Part shown: positions 16,710 to 25,078 of the stretch, piece by piece | Layout: the number at the start of each line of letters is the position of its first letter | How positions within the stretch are numbered: the first letter of the stretch is position 1 | From: Pseudomonas sp. ACN8 | GTDB taxonomy: Bacteria; Pseudomonadota; Gammaproteobacteria; Pseudomonadales; Pseudomonadaceae | Reading direction: 5' to 3' | Length of the DNA stretch: 64,000 bases | Assembly (NCBI RefSeq): GCF_002303925.1 | Contig: NZ_MRCS01000011.1 | Location: forward strand, 1-64,000 | The notes under the pieces: model-generated | What the model was told of the DNA's origin: nothing | What the model saw: only the letters and a program-made list of their open reading frames with translations | Database searches by the model: none | Position numbers and translations under genes: made by a program

Positions 16710-19670
16710 TCAAGGGACGCGTGTGGGTTTCAAGCCGTTGCGACTCAGGGCTTGCGAAAGCTCGGCCAGGCTGGTGAATCGCTTGTTATTGATGCTGACC
16801 CACTGCGGACGCTCAATGTATATGCCTGTGGCGTCAGAGCGGATGAGGGTGCGCACCAGTGAGCCGTCCCGGGCACGGTGAACCAGTTCGAGCTGGTTGC
16901 CGTACTTTTCGATGCTGACCATGCCCGGTTGATTGAGTGCTGCGTCGAGTACCTGTTCTCTGGCAAGCTCGGGGGATTCCAGTTCCAGAAGCAGGTCGTT
17001 CTTGACCGTGAACACAGTACTGTCAATTCCGCCGTTGGTACCGGACTCTCCCGGGTCTGGCTCAATGGTCGTGGACTGACCGACCCTGGCACTTTTTACC
17101 CGCAAGCCGATACCACCTTCCAGTTCACTGAGGCCCGCGACACCTTCCCAGGTATTGGAATGAGTATTGCCAACCAGTGCAATCCATCGATGAGACCCTC
17201 TGGCAGCCTGATCCCCTTCGATGATGATTTTGGCGAAGTAATTCATCATTTTTTGCCGGTGGAAGGGGGTTACCCCCTGCATGTTATCGACGCGATAGCT
17301 TGCAGCGCAGTCGATCGCCTGCACACGAATGTGGTTTTTCTGCGCGGTCTTGACCAGTTTCATAAAGGTGAATCGGCCAGAGGGATCGGTGAAATGACCT
17401 GCATCGAGATTCTTCAGATAGCGTTTCAGGCTTTTCGACATTACGCCGCTCTTGTTGAAAACATCCAGGTCCGCCTGATGGAAGTCGTTGAACAGGTGTT
17501 CCATGTACAAGGTTTTAACCTTTTGTTTGCCGAGTATCTCCATGTTCTCGATCAGGAACTCTTTGCTGCCAATACTGGAGTGGCCTTCGCCGACGACCAG
17601 GGCGGGTGACTCTTCGAACAGCGTCTCGATGATGTCCTTGGGTCGGCTCACCGGGCCAAAGACCGGAGTGGTCGGCCTGGGGGGGAGTTCAGGAAGGTTT
17701 TGATAGTAGGCCTGAGCGTCTCGATACAAGGTTTTTCTCAGGGCCTTGAACTGCATCAGAGCGCTGTCGGGATTGAAAATGTCGTCGTAAGCGTCACTGA
17801 GTTCTTTGTCGGCGCCAGCTTCGGTGACGTAAGGCTTCAACTCGGCCCGTAGCGCCTGAGGGACGTCATAGGCAGTGGCAGGGCTGGCTATCTCAGGCAA
17901 AGGCGCAGGCGATCGGCCCCAAGGCCAATTGCCAAAAATCTTGCCGCCGCCATACAGACCGGGGCGGGTCAGCGGTTCCCATTCACCCTCGGCGTTCAAA
18001 CGAACCGGCAGGCTGCGGTGAAACGAGAACGGGTTGGCGGGGTCGATGATGACCCAGGTCTTCAGCTCGTTGACGTAGCGCACCAGGTAGTAGTCGTCAT
18101 TGATCCTGACGTAGTTGCCGCCTGTCGCTGGCTGATAGATGTTGCGGTATTTGCCTTCCTCGGCTGCCACCTCCAGGCCGTCGAGGACTTCATTGGTCTC
18201 GAAAGGGGCCAGCGGGTTTTCACCTTCCACGACATAGGTTCGACCGGGAGCGGCGACTGTGATTTTCGGTGGGGCGCCTTCGGGGTGTTCGTTTTCGCCG
18301 CCGAGATTCTCCTGTGGGGTGAACTCGTCTTTGGCTTCGCCGACTTCCGCCAACTCGGCCGAGCCACCGAGCGCCAGCGCATTGAAGAGGGTGTCGATGC
18401 TGCTGAAGATGGCGCCGAGTACACCGGCCTTGCGTTCCTGGGCGTTCATGCCGTTGACGGCCTGGTCGATGTTCAGGCCGATGTTGGCGATGCCGGCACC
18501 CACGGCGGCCAGGGCCACGGGCCAGCCGGCGCAGGACATGGCACCAAAGAGTCGGGTGAACGTACTCAGATAGCCGATCCACATTTTCTCCCGCAGGTCG
18601 GCATTGGAGCGTAAGGATATATCCGCGTCGTCGAACATGCGTTCCCTGACCGAGTCTCGGAGCCAGGTGAAGGTGTCAACATCGATATCCGGTATGTCTG
18701 GTTCGAACAGGCTATGGTCGTATTTGCCCCACGTCACATACAGCAAGTCGATGGTGTGGTTCAGGCCAACGTTGTCCTCATCCTGCTGCTGGGCCGACAA
18801 GGGGAAGTGCGCCATGAACCGGGCGCGGTTGTCCGGATGGTTGTTCTGGCACAGCAGCCACCAGTGCAGGTCGCGGGGGGGTTCTAATACATGGAAGGCA
18901 TCCGTTTCCCCCGGGGTATAGAGAATCTGCCGTCCGTCTCGGTCGATGATGCGCAGTATGTCACTGGACATGTAGTTGCCGATGCACAGCGGCGTGACTC
19001 GCAGGCCTTCGACAGGCGGCTCGTGGGCCCTGAGCATGTCCAGGGTAACGGGCCAGGTGAGATGGCCGGCCACTGCCTTGAGCACGGTTTTGAGGTTTTC
19101 GTTGCTCAGGCGTGAGCCGTCGTGTTCCTCCAACGCCTTGGAAATGAAATTGAGCTTGGCCAGGGTTCGAAAATTATCCGAATGATTGCGCCAGAAAGCG
19201 CCCATCTTCTCCCAATAGCGGTCGTGAAAATTGATGCGCCACAGGTCCTTGATGACCACGCTGGGGTGCATCTTCACTTCGTTGGTTTCGTTGTAGATCC
19301 GGGCGTTCGCTCCCTCGTTGTAGAACCCGCCATCACTGTCCAGCAGGTCGGCATTGTCCTGGTCGTGGGCCTGAAAGCGCTGGACCACCAGTTGCGGCAA
19401 GGTCAGCGACTCAATGGGCTTGGGATAGTGTTCCCAGAACAGGAAGGCTTTGTTGCTGGTGACCGACGTGTTGTCGAAACGGTGCCACCAGACCCGGTCC
19501 GGGTCGATGTGCTGGATGCGGTATTTGTCCAGAATTGCCTGAGCCTCGATATGGGCCATGTCGTGCATGTCGGGACAGGCTTCCACGAACGGAAGCACCA
19601 GGTCCTTGAGGGCCTGTACATCGTCGGGGTCCGGGAGTGGGAATTGAGTACTTGTATCTGAAGAATTCAT
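16710..19670 (-). CDS. Large toxin-like protein with C-terminal TIKI/EreA/ChaN-type domain
   Basis: This 986-aa protein has no signal peptide. Residues 1-360 carry the N-terminal scaffold of Pseudomonas 'dermonecrotic toxin' proteins (DUF6543-like; HIDPDRVWWHRFDN near 55). A hydrophobic Gly/Ala-rich segment at about 378-435 could be membrane-active. The C-terminal third holds a metallo-hydrolase-like pattern: Glu695-Gly-His697 (VVGEGHSS), Glu724-His725 (LYMEHLFND), a QAIDC strand and His837 (LVGNTHSN). The GExH...GNTH pattern is that of the TIKI/TraB/EreA/ChaN superfamily, to which the C2 domain of Pasteurella multocida toxin has also been linked. Similar proteins are annotated 'membrane-targeted effector domain-containing toxin'. 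Start ATG 19670, preceded by AAGGAGA. No immunity gene or secretion system is nearby. The target is unknown. Confidence 0.75.
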   Translation of the reverse strand: MNSSDTSTQFPLPDPDDVQALKDLVLPFVEACPDMHDMAHIEAQAILDKYRIQHIDPDRVWWHRFDNTSVTSNKAFLFWEHYPKPIESLTLPQLVVQRFQAHDQDNADLLDSDGGFYNEGANARIYNETNEVKMHPSVVIKDLWRINFHDRYWEKMGAFWRNHSDNFRTLAKLNFISKALEEHDGSRLSNENLKTVLKAVAGHLTWPVTLDMLRAHEPPVEGLRVTPLCIGNYMSSDILRIIDRDGRQILYTPGETDAFHVLEPPRDLHWWLLCQNNHPDNRARFMAHFPLSAQQQDEDNVGLNHTIDLLYVTWGKYDHSLFEPDIPDIDVDTFTWLRDSVRERMFDDADISLRSNADLREKMWIGYLSTFTRLFGAMSCAGWPVALAAVGAGIANIGLNIDQAVNGMNAQERKAGVLGAIFSSIDTLFNALALGGSAELAEVGEAKDEFTPQENLGGENEHPEGAPPKITVAAPGRTYVVEGENPLAPFETNEVLDGLEVAAEEGKYRNIYQPATGGNYVRINDDYYLVRYVNELKTWVIIDPANPFSFHRSLPVRLNAEGEWEPLTRPGLYGGGKIFGNWPWGRSPAPLPEIASPATAYDVPQALRAELKPYVTEAGADKELSDAYDDIFNPDSALMQFKALRKTLYRDAQAYYQNLPELPPRPTTPVFGPVSRPKDIIETLFEESPALVVGEGHSSIGSKEFLIENMEILGKQKVKTLYMEHLFNDFHQADLDVFNKSGVMSKSLKRYLKNLDAGHFTDPSGRFTFMKLVKTAQKNHIRVQAIDCAASYRVDNMQGVTPFHRQKMMNYFAKIIIEGDQAARGSHRWIALVGNTHSNTWEGVAGLSELEGGIGLRVKSARVGQSTTIEPDPGESGTNGGIDSTVFTVKNDLLLELESPELAREQVLDAALNQPGMVSIEKYGNQLELVHRARDGSLVRTLIRSDATGIYIERPQWVSINNKRFTSLAELSQALSRNGLKPTRVP

Positions 19671-19909
19671 CTCTCTCTCCTTGAGAAATGGATGGGTTTG
19701 AGGTCGGCACTATGCGCTGCGGACTACAGCCGGATCTGTAGGGAAAGCGGCGCACGGTGTCAGGGATTAATAGATCTTTGTTGTCAGAGGTCGCCCGGCT
19801 GCGGCCCGTCGTCACGTCCGCTTTGCTGTTTCTTTCACAACTGCGGGTGTATCGTATTCGCCTTTTGCGGGCCCCGGGCCTGTCGCTGATACGTGAGGTA
19901 GTTGAGTTC

Positions 19910-21286
19910 ATGTCGTTTACCCGTCGCCAAATCCTCGGTGGCCTGGCCGGTCTTGTTGTCGTTGGTGTCGGTGCGGGGGGCGCGTCGCGCTACTGGCTGG
20001 GCAAGATGGCGGACGCCGAGGCGGGCCACGACTACGAGCTAATCGCGGCGCCGCTGGACGTGGAGCTGGTAGCCGGGCACAAGACCCAGGCCTGGGCCTT
20101 CGGCCCGTCGGCGCCGGGCACCGAATTGCGGGTGCGTCAGGGTGAATGGCTGCGGGTGCGCTTCATCAACCATCTGCCGGTCGCCACCACCATCCATTGG
20201 CATGGCATCCGCCTGCCGCTGGAAATGGACGGTGTGCCTTACGTGTCGCAATTGCCGGTGTTGCCGGGTGAGTACTTCGACTACAAATTCCGTGTGCCGG
20301 ATGCCGGCAGCTACTGGTACCACCCGCATGTGAACAGCAGTGAGGAGCTCGGCCGTGGCCTGGTCGGCCCATTGATTATCGACGAACGCGAGCCGACCGG
20401 ATTCAAGTACGAGAAGACCTTGAGTCTCAAGAGCTGGCACGTCGACGATGTGGGTAATTTCGTCGAGTTCAGTATTCCCCGGGAAGCGGCGCGGGGTGGT
20501 ACGGCGGGGCGCCTGGCGACCATCAATGGCGTCCCGCAGGCGGTGATCGACTTGCCGGCCGGGCAGATCATCCGCGTACGCCTGCTCAACCTCGATAACA
20601 CCCTGACTTATCGCCTGAACATTCCTGGCGTCGAAGCGCAGATCTATGCGCTGGACGGCAACCCGGTCGAGCCACGACCGCTCGGCAAGGAATACTGGCT
20701 CGGGCCGGGCATGCGCATTTGCCTGGCGATCAAGGCTCCGCCGGCCGGTGAAGAGCTGTCGCTGCGCAACGGTCCGGTGCGTTTGGGCACGTTTCGTTCG
20801 GTGGCCAATAGCGATGCGCCGACCGAGTGGCCGCCGGCACTGCCGGCCAACCCGATCGCCGAGCCGGACCTGGCCAATGCCGAGAAACTCAACTTCAATT
20901 TTGAATGGGTCGGCTCGGTATCGGTCAACGTTGATAACGGCAAGCCGCCGAGCCTGTGGCAGATCAACGGCAAGGCCTGGGACATCACCGACAAGACCTG
21001 CGCCGACCGCCCGATTGCCAAACTCGAGAAGGGCAAGAGCTACATTTTCGAATTGAAGAACATGACTCAGTACCAGCACCCGATTCACCTGCACGGCATG
21101 AGTTTCAAGGTCATCGCCTCGAACCGGCACAAGGTCATTCCGTATTTCACCGACACTTACCTGCTGGGCAAGAACGAGCGCGCGCAGGTAGCGCTGGTGG
21201 CGGATAACCCGGGTGTATGGATGTTCCACTGCCATGTGATCGACCACATGGAAACCGGCCTGATGGCCGCTATCGAGGTGGCGTGA
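19910..21286 (+). CDS. cumA: Periplasmic multicopper oxidase (CumA-like)
   Basis: This 458-aa protein has a Tat signal (FTRRQILGG then a hydrophobic stretch, residues 4-25). All copper-ligand blocks are present: HWHG 96-99, HPH 138-140, HPIHLHG 390-396 and HCH 440-442 followed by HMETGLM. It fits the small two-histidine-cluster oxidases such as CumA, a protein once linked to Mn(II) oxidation in P. putida; that role has been questioned, so the substrate is open. The start chosen is ATG 19910, because the twin-arginine motif begins there. Its stop overlaps the tadA start (TGATG). The 239-bp gap upstream shows nothing clear. Confidence 0.88.
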   Translation: MSFTRRQILGGLAGLVVVGVGAGGASRYWLGKMADAEAGHDYELIAAPLDVELVAGHKTQAWAFGPSAPGTELRVRQGEWLRVRFINHLPVATTIHWHGIRLPLEMDGVPYVSQLPVLPGEYFDYKFRVPDAGSYWYHPHVNSSEELGRGLVGPLIIDEREPTGFKYEKTLSLKSWHVDDVGNFVEFSIPREAARGGTAGRLATINGVPQAVIDLPAGQIIRVRLLNLDNTLTYRLNIPGVEAQIYALDGNPVEPRPLGKEYWLGPGMRICLAIKAPPAGEELSLRNGPVRLGTFRSVANSDAPTEWPPALPANPIAEPDLANAEKLNFNFEWVGSVSVNVDNGKPPSLWQINGKAWDITDKTCADRPIAKLEKGKSYIFELKNMTQYQHPIHLHGMSFKVIASNRHKVIPYFTDTYLLGKNERAQVALVADNPGVWMFHCHVIDHMETGLMAAIEVA

Positions 21287-21783
21287 TGCGTCAGATTCGT
21301 CCCGCCGCCATCATCGACCGCAGCCGTGATCGCGAATTCATGCGTGAGGCCCTGGCACTGGCGGCCCAAGGCGCGGCCCTCGGCGAAGTGCCCGTGGGCG
21401 CGGTGCTGGTGCAGGATGGAGAGATCATTGGTCGCGGCTTCAACTGTCCGATCACTGGCAGTGACCCAAGCGCCCACGCCGAGATGGTCGCCATCCGCGC
21501 CGCCGCCCAGGCTGTAAGCAACTATCGTCTGCCGGGCAGTACGCTGTATGTCACGCTGGAGCCGTGCAGTATGTGCGCAGGGCTGATCGTGCATTCGCGG
21601 ATTGCCCGGGTGGTGTACGGCGCGCTGGAGCCGAAAGCCGGAATCGTGCAGAGCCAGGGGCAGTTCTTTACCCAAGGCTTTTTGAATCACCGGGTGTTGT
21701 ATGAAGGCGGGGTGTTGGCGGAGGAATGCGGGGCGGTGCTCAGCGAGTTCTTCAAGGCCCGGCGCGCGAAACCAGCAATCTAG
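21286..21783 (+). CDS. tadA: tRNA(Arg) adenosine-34 deaminase
   Basis: This 165-aa zinc deaminase converts A34 of tRNA-Arg(ACG) to inosine. The zinc and catalytic residues are His64-Ala-Glu66 (AHAEMVAIR) and Cys94/Cys97 (PCSMCAG). Start ATG 21286, overlapping the multicopper oxidase stop by one base, so translation is coupled. Upstream in-frame codons belong to the oxidase gene. An essential function in most bacteria. Confidence 0.94.
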   Translation: MRQIRPAAIIDRSRDREFMREALALAAQGAALGEVPVGAVLVQDGEIIGRGFNCPITGSDPSAHAEMVAIRAAAQAVSNYRLPGSTLYVTLEPCSMCAGLIVHSRIARVVYGALEPKAGIVQSQGQFFTQGFLNHRVLYEGGVLAEECGAVLSEFFKARRAKPAI

Positions 21784-21798
21784 AAAACGACATCAAAC

Positions 21799-21893
21799 CC
21801 TGTGGGAGCTGGCCTGCCAGCGATGGCGTCGGCACATCGAGCATTGATGTCGACTGAACCACCGCTATCGCTGGCAGGCCAGCTCCCACAGGG
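21799..21893. repeat. REPIN variant with GAGCTGGCCTGCCAGCGAT arms
   Basis: CCTGTGGGAGCTGGCCTGCC at the left and GGCAGGCCAGCTCCCACAGG at the right are exact inverted copies flanking about 55 bp. The palindromic core (CTGGCCTGCCAG) differs from the GCGAGC core used elsewhere, so it is a separate REP subtype. Confidence 0.85.
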
Positions 21894-21916
21894 GTATTCG
21901 GTGTTCGGGGATTGGC

Positions 21917-22873
21917 TTACTTGCGAGCGACGATCACCGCCCGCATCGGCGCCGGCAGCCCTTCAACGGTCTTGCTGTGATCTTCGGGATCAAGGAAGTC
22001 GCTCAGCGACTGATACTTCATCCACTCCGTCCCACGCTGTTCCTCGACCGTGGTGGTGCTCACATCCACGCACTTTACATCGGTGAACCCGGCGCGGCGC
22101 AGCCACAGCTCCAGCGCCGGCACCGACGGCAGGAACCACACGTTGCGCATCTGCGCGTATCGGTCTTCCGGTACCAGCACCTGATGCTTGTCGCCTTCGA
22201 CCACCAGGGTTTCCAGCACCAGTTCCCCGCCCTTGACCAGGCAATCCTTCAGCGCCAGCAAATGCTCGATGGGCGAACGGCGGTGGTAGAACACGCCCAT
22301 GGAAAACACCGTGTCGAAACCTTCGAGGTTCGGCGGCAGGTCTTCGAACGGGAAGGGCAGGTGCCAGGCATTCGGCTCGGAAAGATAACGCTGCACCGCC
22401 TGGAACTGGCAGAAGAACAGCCAGTTCGGGTCGACACCGATCACGCTGTCGGCGCCGGCGCCGAGCATGCGCCACATGTAATAGCCGTTGCCGCAGCCGA
22501 CATCGAGGATGCGCTTGCCTTTGAGGTCCAGGTGCGGGGCGACCCGTGACCACTTCCAGTCCGAGCGCCATTCGGTGTCGACGTGCACGCCGAACAGGTC
22601 GAACGGCCCTTTGCGCCAAGGCGACAAGCCCATCAGCGCAGTGCGCATTTGTGCGCGGGTCTCGTCGCTGCAATCGGTGTCCAGCTTCAGGCCATTGAGC
22701 AAGTCGACTTCACTTGGCTGGATCTTCGGCAGGGCGTCCAGCGCACTTTGCCAGCGCTCCAGATCGCCGTGGCCCTTTTCCATTTTCTTGTCGAGTTGTG
22801 CTTGCAGGGTGTTGGCCCATTCGGCCAGCGGAGTGCCGGCCAGTCGGCGGGCGAGGGGGGACAGATCAATCAT
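21917..22873 (-). CDS. cmoB: tRNA U34 carboxymethyltransferase
   Basis: This 318-aa SAM-fold protein transfers a carboxymethyl group from carboxy-SAM to 5-hydroxyuridine at position 34, giving cmo5U. Motif I is [16 protein letters not shown], and the C-terminal half has the EDLPP and [13 protein letters not shown] segments typical of CmoB. Start ATG 22873. It overlaps cmoA by 4 bp (ATGA), so the enzyme making carboxy-SAM and the one using it are translated together. Confidence 0.95.
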   Translation of the reverse strand: MIDLSPLARRLAGTPLAEWANTLQAQLDKKMEKGHGDLERWQSALDALPKIQPSEVDLLNGLKLDTDCSDETRAQMRTALMGLSPWRKGPFDLFGVHVDTEWRSDWKWSRVAPHLDLKGKRILDVGCGNGYYMWRMLGAGADSVIGVDPNWLFFCQFQAVQRYLSEPNAWHLPFPFEDLPPNLEGFDTVFSMGVFYHRRSPIEHLLALKDCLVKGGELVLETLVVEGDKHQVLVPEDRYAQMRNVWFLPSVPALELWLRRAGFTDVKCVDVSTTTVEEQRGTEWMKYQSLSDFLDPEDHSKTVEGLPAPMRAVIVARK

Positions 22874-23613
22874 GGCAAGGCAATCAACGAGGCAAAGTTA
22901 AGACACTGGAACCACGGCACGACTTTCGAGAACCCGGCGGCCAGCAGGCGTTCGCGGTGTTCTTCGAGGCTGTCGGGCTTCATGACGTTTTCGATGGCGC
23001 TGCGCTTCTGGGCGATTTCCAGCTCGCTGTAGCCGTTGGCGCGTTTGAAGGCGATGTGCAGGTCGGTGAGCAACGCGTGTTCCTGCGCGTCTTCGAAGCG
23101 CAGTTTTTCCGAGAGGATCAAGGCACCGCCAGGCAACAGCGACTGACGGATGCGCGACAGCAACGCCGTGCGCTGGTCCGGGGCGATGAATTGCAGGGTG
23201 AAGTTCAGCGCGACCACCGAGGCCGGCTGGAACTCCAGCGCGAGGATGTCGCCTTCGATCACCTCGACCGGCAGCAGCTCCTGGAACATCGAATCCTGAC
23301 CGTTGAGGTACTCGCGGCAGCGTTCGACCATGGCGGCGGAGTTATCCACAGCGACCACCCGGCAACCGTCGGTGCGTACATGCCGGCGCAAGGCCTGGGT
23401 CACGGCACCCAGCGACGAGCCCAGGTCGTAGAGCACGCTGCCCGGCTGGGCGAACTGCGCGGCGAGCACGCCGAGGTTTTCGACGATGGTCGGATAACCC
23501 GGCACCGAGCGCTTGATCATGTCCGGGAACACCCGCACCACGTCCTCGTTGAAGGCGAAGTCGGGCACCTGGGCCAAGGGCTGGGCGAAAAGGCGATCGG
23601 ATTCTTTGCTCAC
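22870..23613 (-). CDS. cmoA: Carboxy-S-adenosyl-L-methionine synthase
   Basis: This 247-aa SAM-fold protein makes carboxy-SAM from SAM and prephenate for CmoB. The N-terminus ([11 protein letters not shown], then [13 protein letters not shown]) and motif I ([12 protein letters not shown]) are typical. The start chosen is GTG 23613, which gives the standard family length; the ATGs at 23775 and 23649 read through a REPIN and non-homologous sequence. A GGAA precedes the GTG. Confidence 0.93.
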   Translation of the reverse strand: MSKESDRLFAQPLAQVPDFAFNEDVVRVFPDMIKRSVPGYPTIVENLGVLAAQFAQPGSVLYDLGSSLGAVTQALRRHVRTDGCRVVAVDNSAAMVERCREYLNGQDSMFQELLPVEVIEGDILALEFQPASVVALNFTLQFIAPDQRTALLSRIRQSLLPGGALILSEKLRFEDAQEHALLTDLHIAFKRANGYSELEIAQKRSAIENVMKPDSLEEHRERLLAAGFSKVVPWFQCLNFASLIALP

Positions 23614-23734
23614 GGCGGTTCCAGCGGTGTAGGTGGAAAAGGCCGGCATTTTAGCCAAGTTGGCGCGCGGATGCGCGGGTTGTCTGATAAACCGGCGAGC
23701 TGAATCAGGAATCTTCGTTGCCCGTGATATGGCT

Positions 23735-23825
23735 ATCGCGAGCAAGCTCGCTCCCACAATGGATCTGTCGAACACAAATCATGTGTTCACAGTCGATCCA
23801 TTGTGGGAGCGAGCCTGCTCGCGAA
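23735..23825. repeat. REPIN in the opposite arm order (GGGAG inside)
   Basis: ATCGCGAGCAAGCTCGCTCC at the left and GGAGCGAGCCTGCTCGCGA at the right. The inner flanks CACAATGGATC and GATCCATTGTG extend the pairing, and the centre is GAACACAAATCATGTGTTC, itself palindromic. The arms point the other way from those in the GTAGG-outside copies. Confidence 0.87.
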
Positions 23826-23829
23826 GAAT

Positions 23830-24465
23830 TCAACGCGGTCTTTGGCTGAACGCCGAGGCAGTGATACCCCATTGCCCCAGCCAGTAACTGAGGATGATCA
23901 CATAAGGCGCCGCGTCGAACGGCACCACAAACCGGCTGATACCAATCACGCTGTCGGAAAACACGAACGCCACTGCCCCCGCCGCCGCCAGCAACGCCGA
24001 GCGTTTGGGCACATCGGTCCCGAGTCGGGCCAGGGCGCGCCAGAGCATGGCGCTGATCGCCGTGCCATAGACAATCACGGGCACCAGCAATGGCCCGAGG
24101 CCGTTGGAAATCAGAATTCCCAGCAGCACGGCGCCGACGCCGAGGGCCAGCACCAGCGGCAGCACGGCCAGGCGTCGGCAATCACTCAGATAAGCCTTGA
24201 GATAAGCCAGATGCGCGACCAGAAACGCGCCCAGCCCAAACACGAACAAGTCCCCCGGCCATGCCAGCAACACGTCGCCGAGCAGGGAGAAAATCAGGCC
24301 CAGGCTGATCCAGCGTCGATAATCGCCGGGCGGTGCGTCGTGCAGCCAGCCGAGCAGAGCCAGTACCGGCAGCGGCTTGACCAGCAGGCACAGCAGAGAC
24401 GCATGCACGCTCACGCCGTAAAGAAAGGTCACTGCGCCCATCAGCGCCAGAATCAGCCAGCCCAC
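23830..24465 (-). CDS. YhhN/TMEM86-family membrane protein (lysoplasmalogenase-like)
   Basis: This 211-aa polytopic inner-membrane protein has about seven or eight hydrophobic helices, with the family motif LGDVLLAWP near the first third and FVFSDSVIGISRF in the second half. The two conserved aspartates (Asp in LGD and FSD) are those proposed as catalytic in the YhhN/TMEM86B family. The start chosen is GTG 24465, two bases after the stop of the upstream gene; ATG 24441 would remove part of helix 1. Its C-terminus lies 5 bp from the REPIN at 23735. Confidence 0.78.
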   Translation of the reverse strand: MGWLILALMGAVTFLYGVSVHASLLCLLVKPLPVLALLGWLHDAPPGDYRRWISLGLIFSLLGDVLLAWPGDLFVFGLGAFLVAHLAYLKAYLSDCRRLAVLPLVLALGVGAVLLGILISNGLGPLLVPVIVYGTAISAMLWRALARLGTDVPKRSALLAAAGAVAFVFSDSVIGISRFVVPFDAAPYVIILSYWLGQWGITASAFSQRPR

Positions 24466-24467
24466 GG

Positions 24468-24860
24468 TCAGTTCACCGAGATCGTGCAGTCGAATGAATC
24501 CACCGGCAGCACTTCGGGTGCCCATGGCTGTTGCGAAGTCAGGCGCAAACGCCCGGTGCCGGTCGCAAAAGCCTGAAAGCGCCAGGTCGAGACCCCGGCC
24601 GCGCCGATGATGCCGGCATCTTCCGGGTTTCGATAAACCTCAGGCCCCAGTGCGTGCAGCACACCGCCGGCCGAATCCTGGATCGCCCAGCGATAGCCCG
24701 TGGTCGGATTGCTCGGCAGGGTCAGGATCAGGTTTTGCCCGTTGCTGAGTTGCACCGGACATTCGCTTTGTTTTTCCACGGTCACGTTGTGCGCAGGTTG
24801 CGTGGCGCATCCAGCCAGCAGGGCAAGGGCGAGGGGGACAAACAGGCGAATGGGGGACAT
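24468..24860 (-). CDS. Chagasin-like (I42 family) protease-inhibitor lipoprotein
   Basis: This 130-aa lipoprotein has a signal peptide with lipobox LLAGC (Cys18). The mature part shows the three chagasin loops: NPTTGYRW (51-58), a Gly-rich loop GAAGVSTW (86-93) and QQPW (110-113). Chagasin-type proteins block papain-like cysteine proteases, and bacterial ones may protect the cell envelope. Start ATG 24860. The lysoplasmalogenase gene begins two bases after its stop, so the two are one transcript. Confidence 0.85.
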   Translation of the reverse strand: MSPIRLFVPLALALLAGCATQPAHNVTVEKQSECPVQLSNGQNLILTLPSNPTTGYRWAIQDSAGGVLHALGPEVYRNPEDAGIIGAAGVSTWRFQAFATGTGRLRLTSQQPWAPEVLPVDSFDCTISVN

Positions 24861-24960
24861 AGGCTTCAGGGGCTCCGGCGTTCACGACGAACGGCGAGCA
24901 TAACTTAAGATGAGACAAAGTGTGACAGCCGGGCAGAATAGCGGTGGCTGGGCTGACGCC

Positions 24961-25052
24961 ATCGCGAGCAGGCTCACTCCTACAGTGGTTGGCGGTGTTC
25001 ACAAATTGTGTGTTCATCGCAACACCCTGTAGGAGCGAGCCTGCTCGCGATA
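24961..25052. repeat. REPIN in the opposite arm order (GTAGG inside)
   Basis: ATCGCGAGCAGGCTCACTCC (one base off the usual arm) at the left and GTAGGAGCGAGCCTGCTCGC at the right. The middle contains TGTTCACAAATTGTGTGTTC. It lies between the AsrA gene 3' end and the chagasin-like gene and may help end the AsrA transcript. Confidence 0.82.
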
Positions 25053-25078
25053 GCGATGGAGCAGGCACTACATCACTT

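Noticed and set aside
16627..19909. Search for an immunity gene next to the 986-aa toxin-like gene
   Set aside because: The flanks are guaA with its terminator and a 239-bp gap without a plausible frame. No small immunity gene was found.
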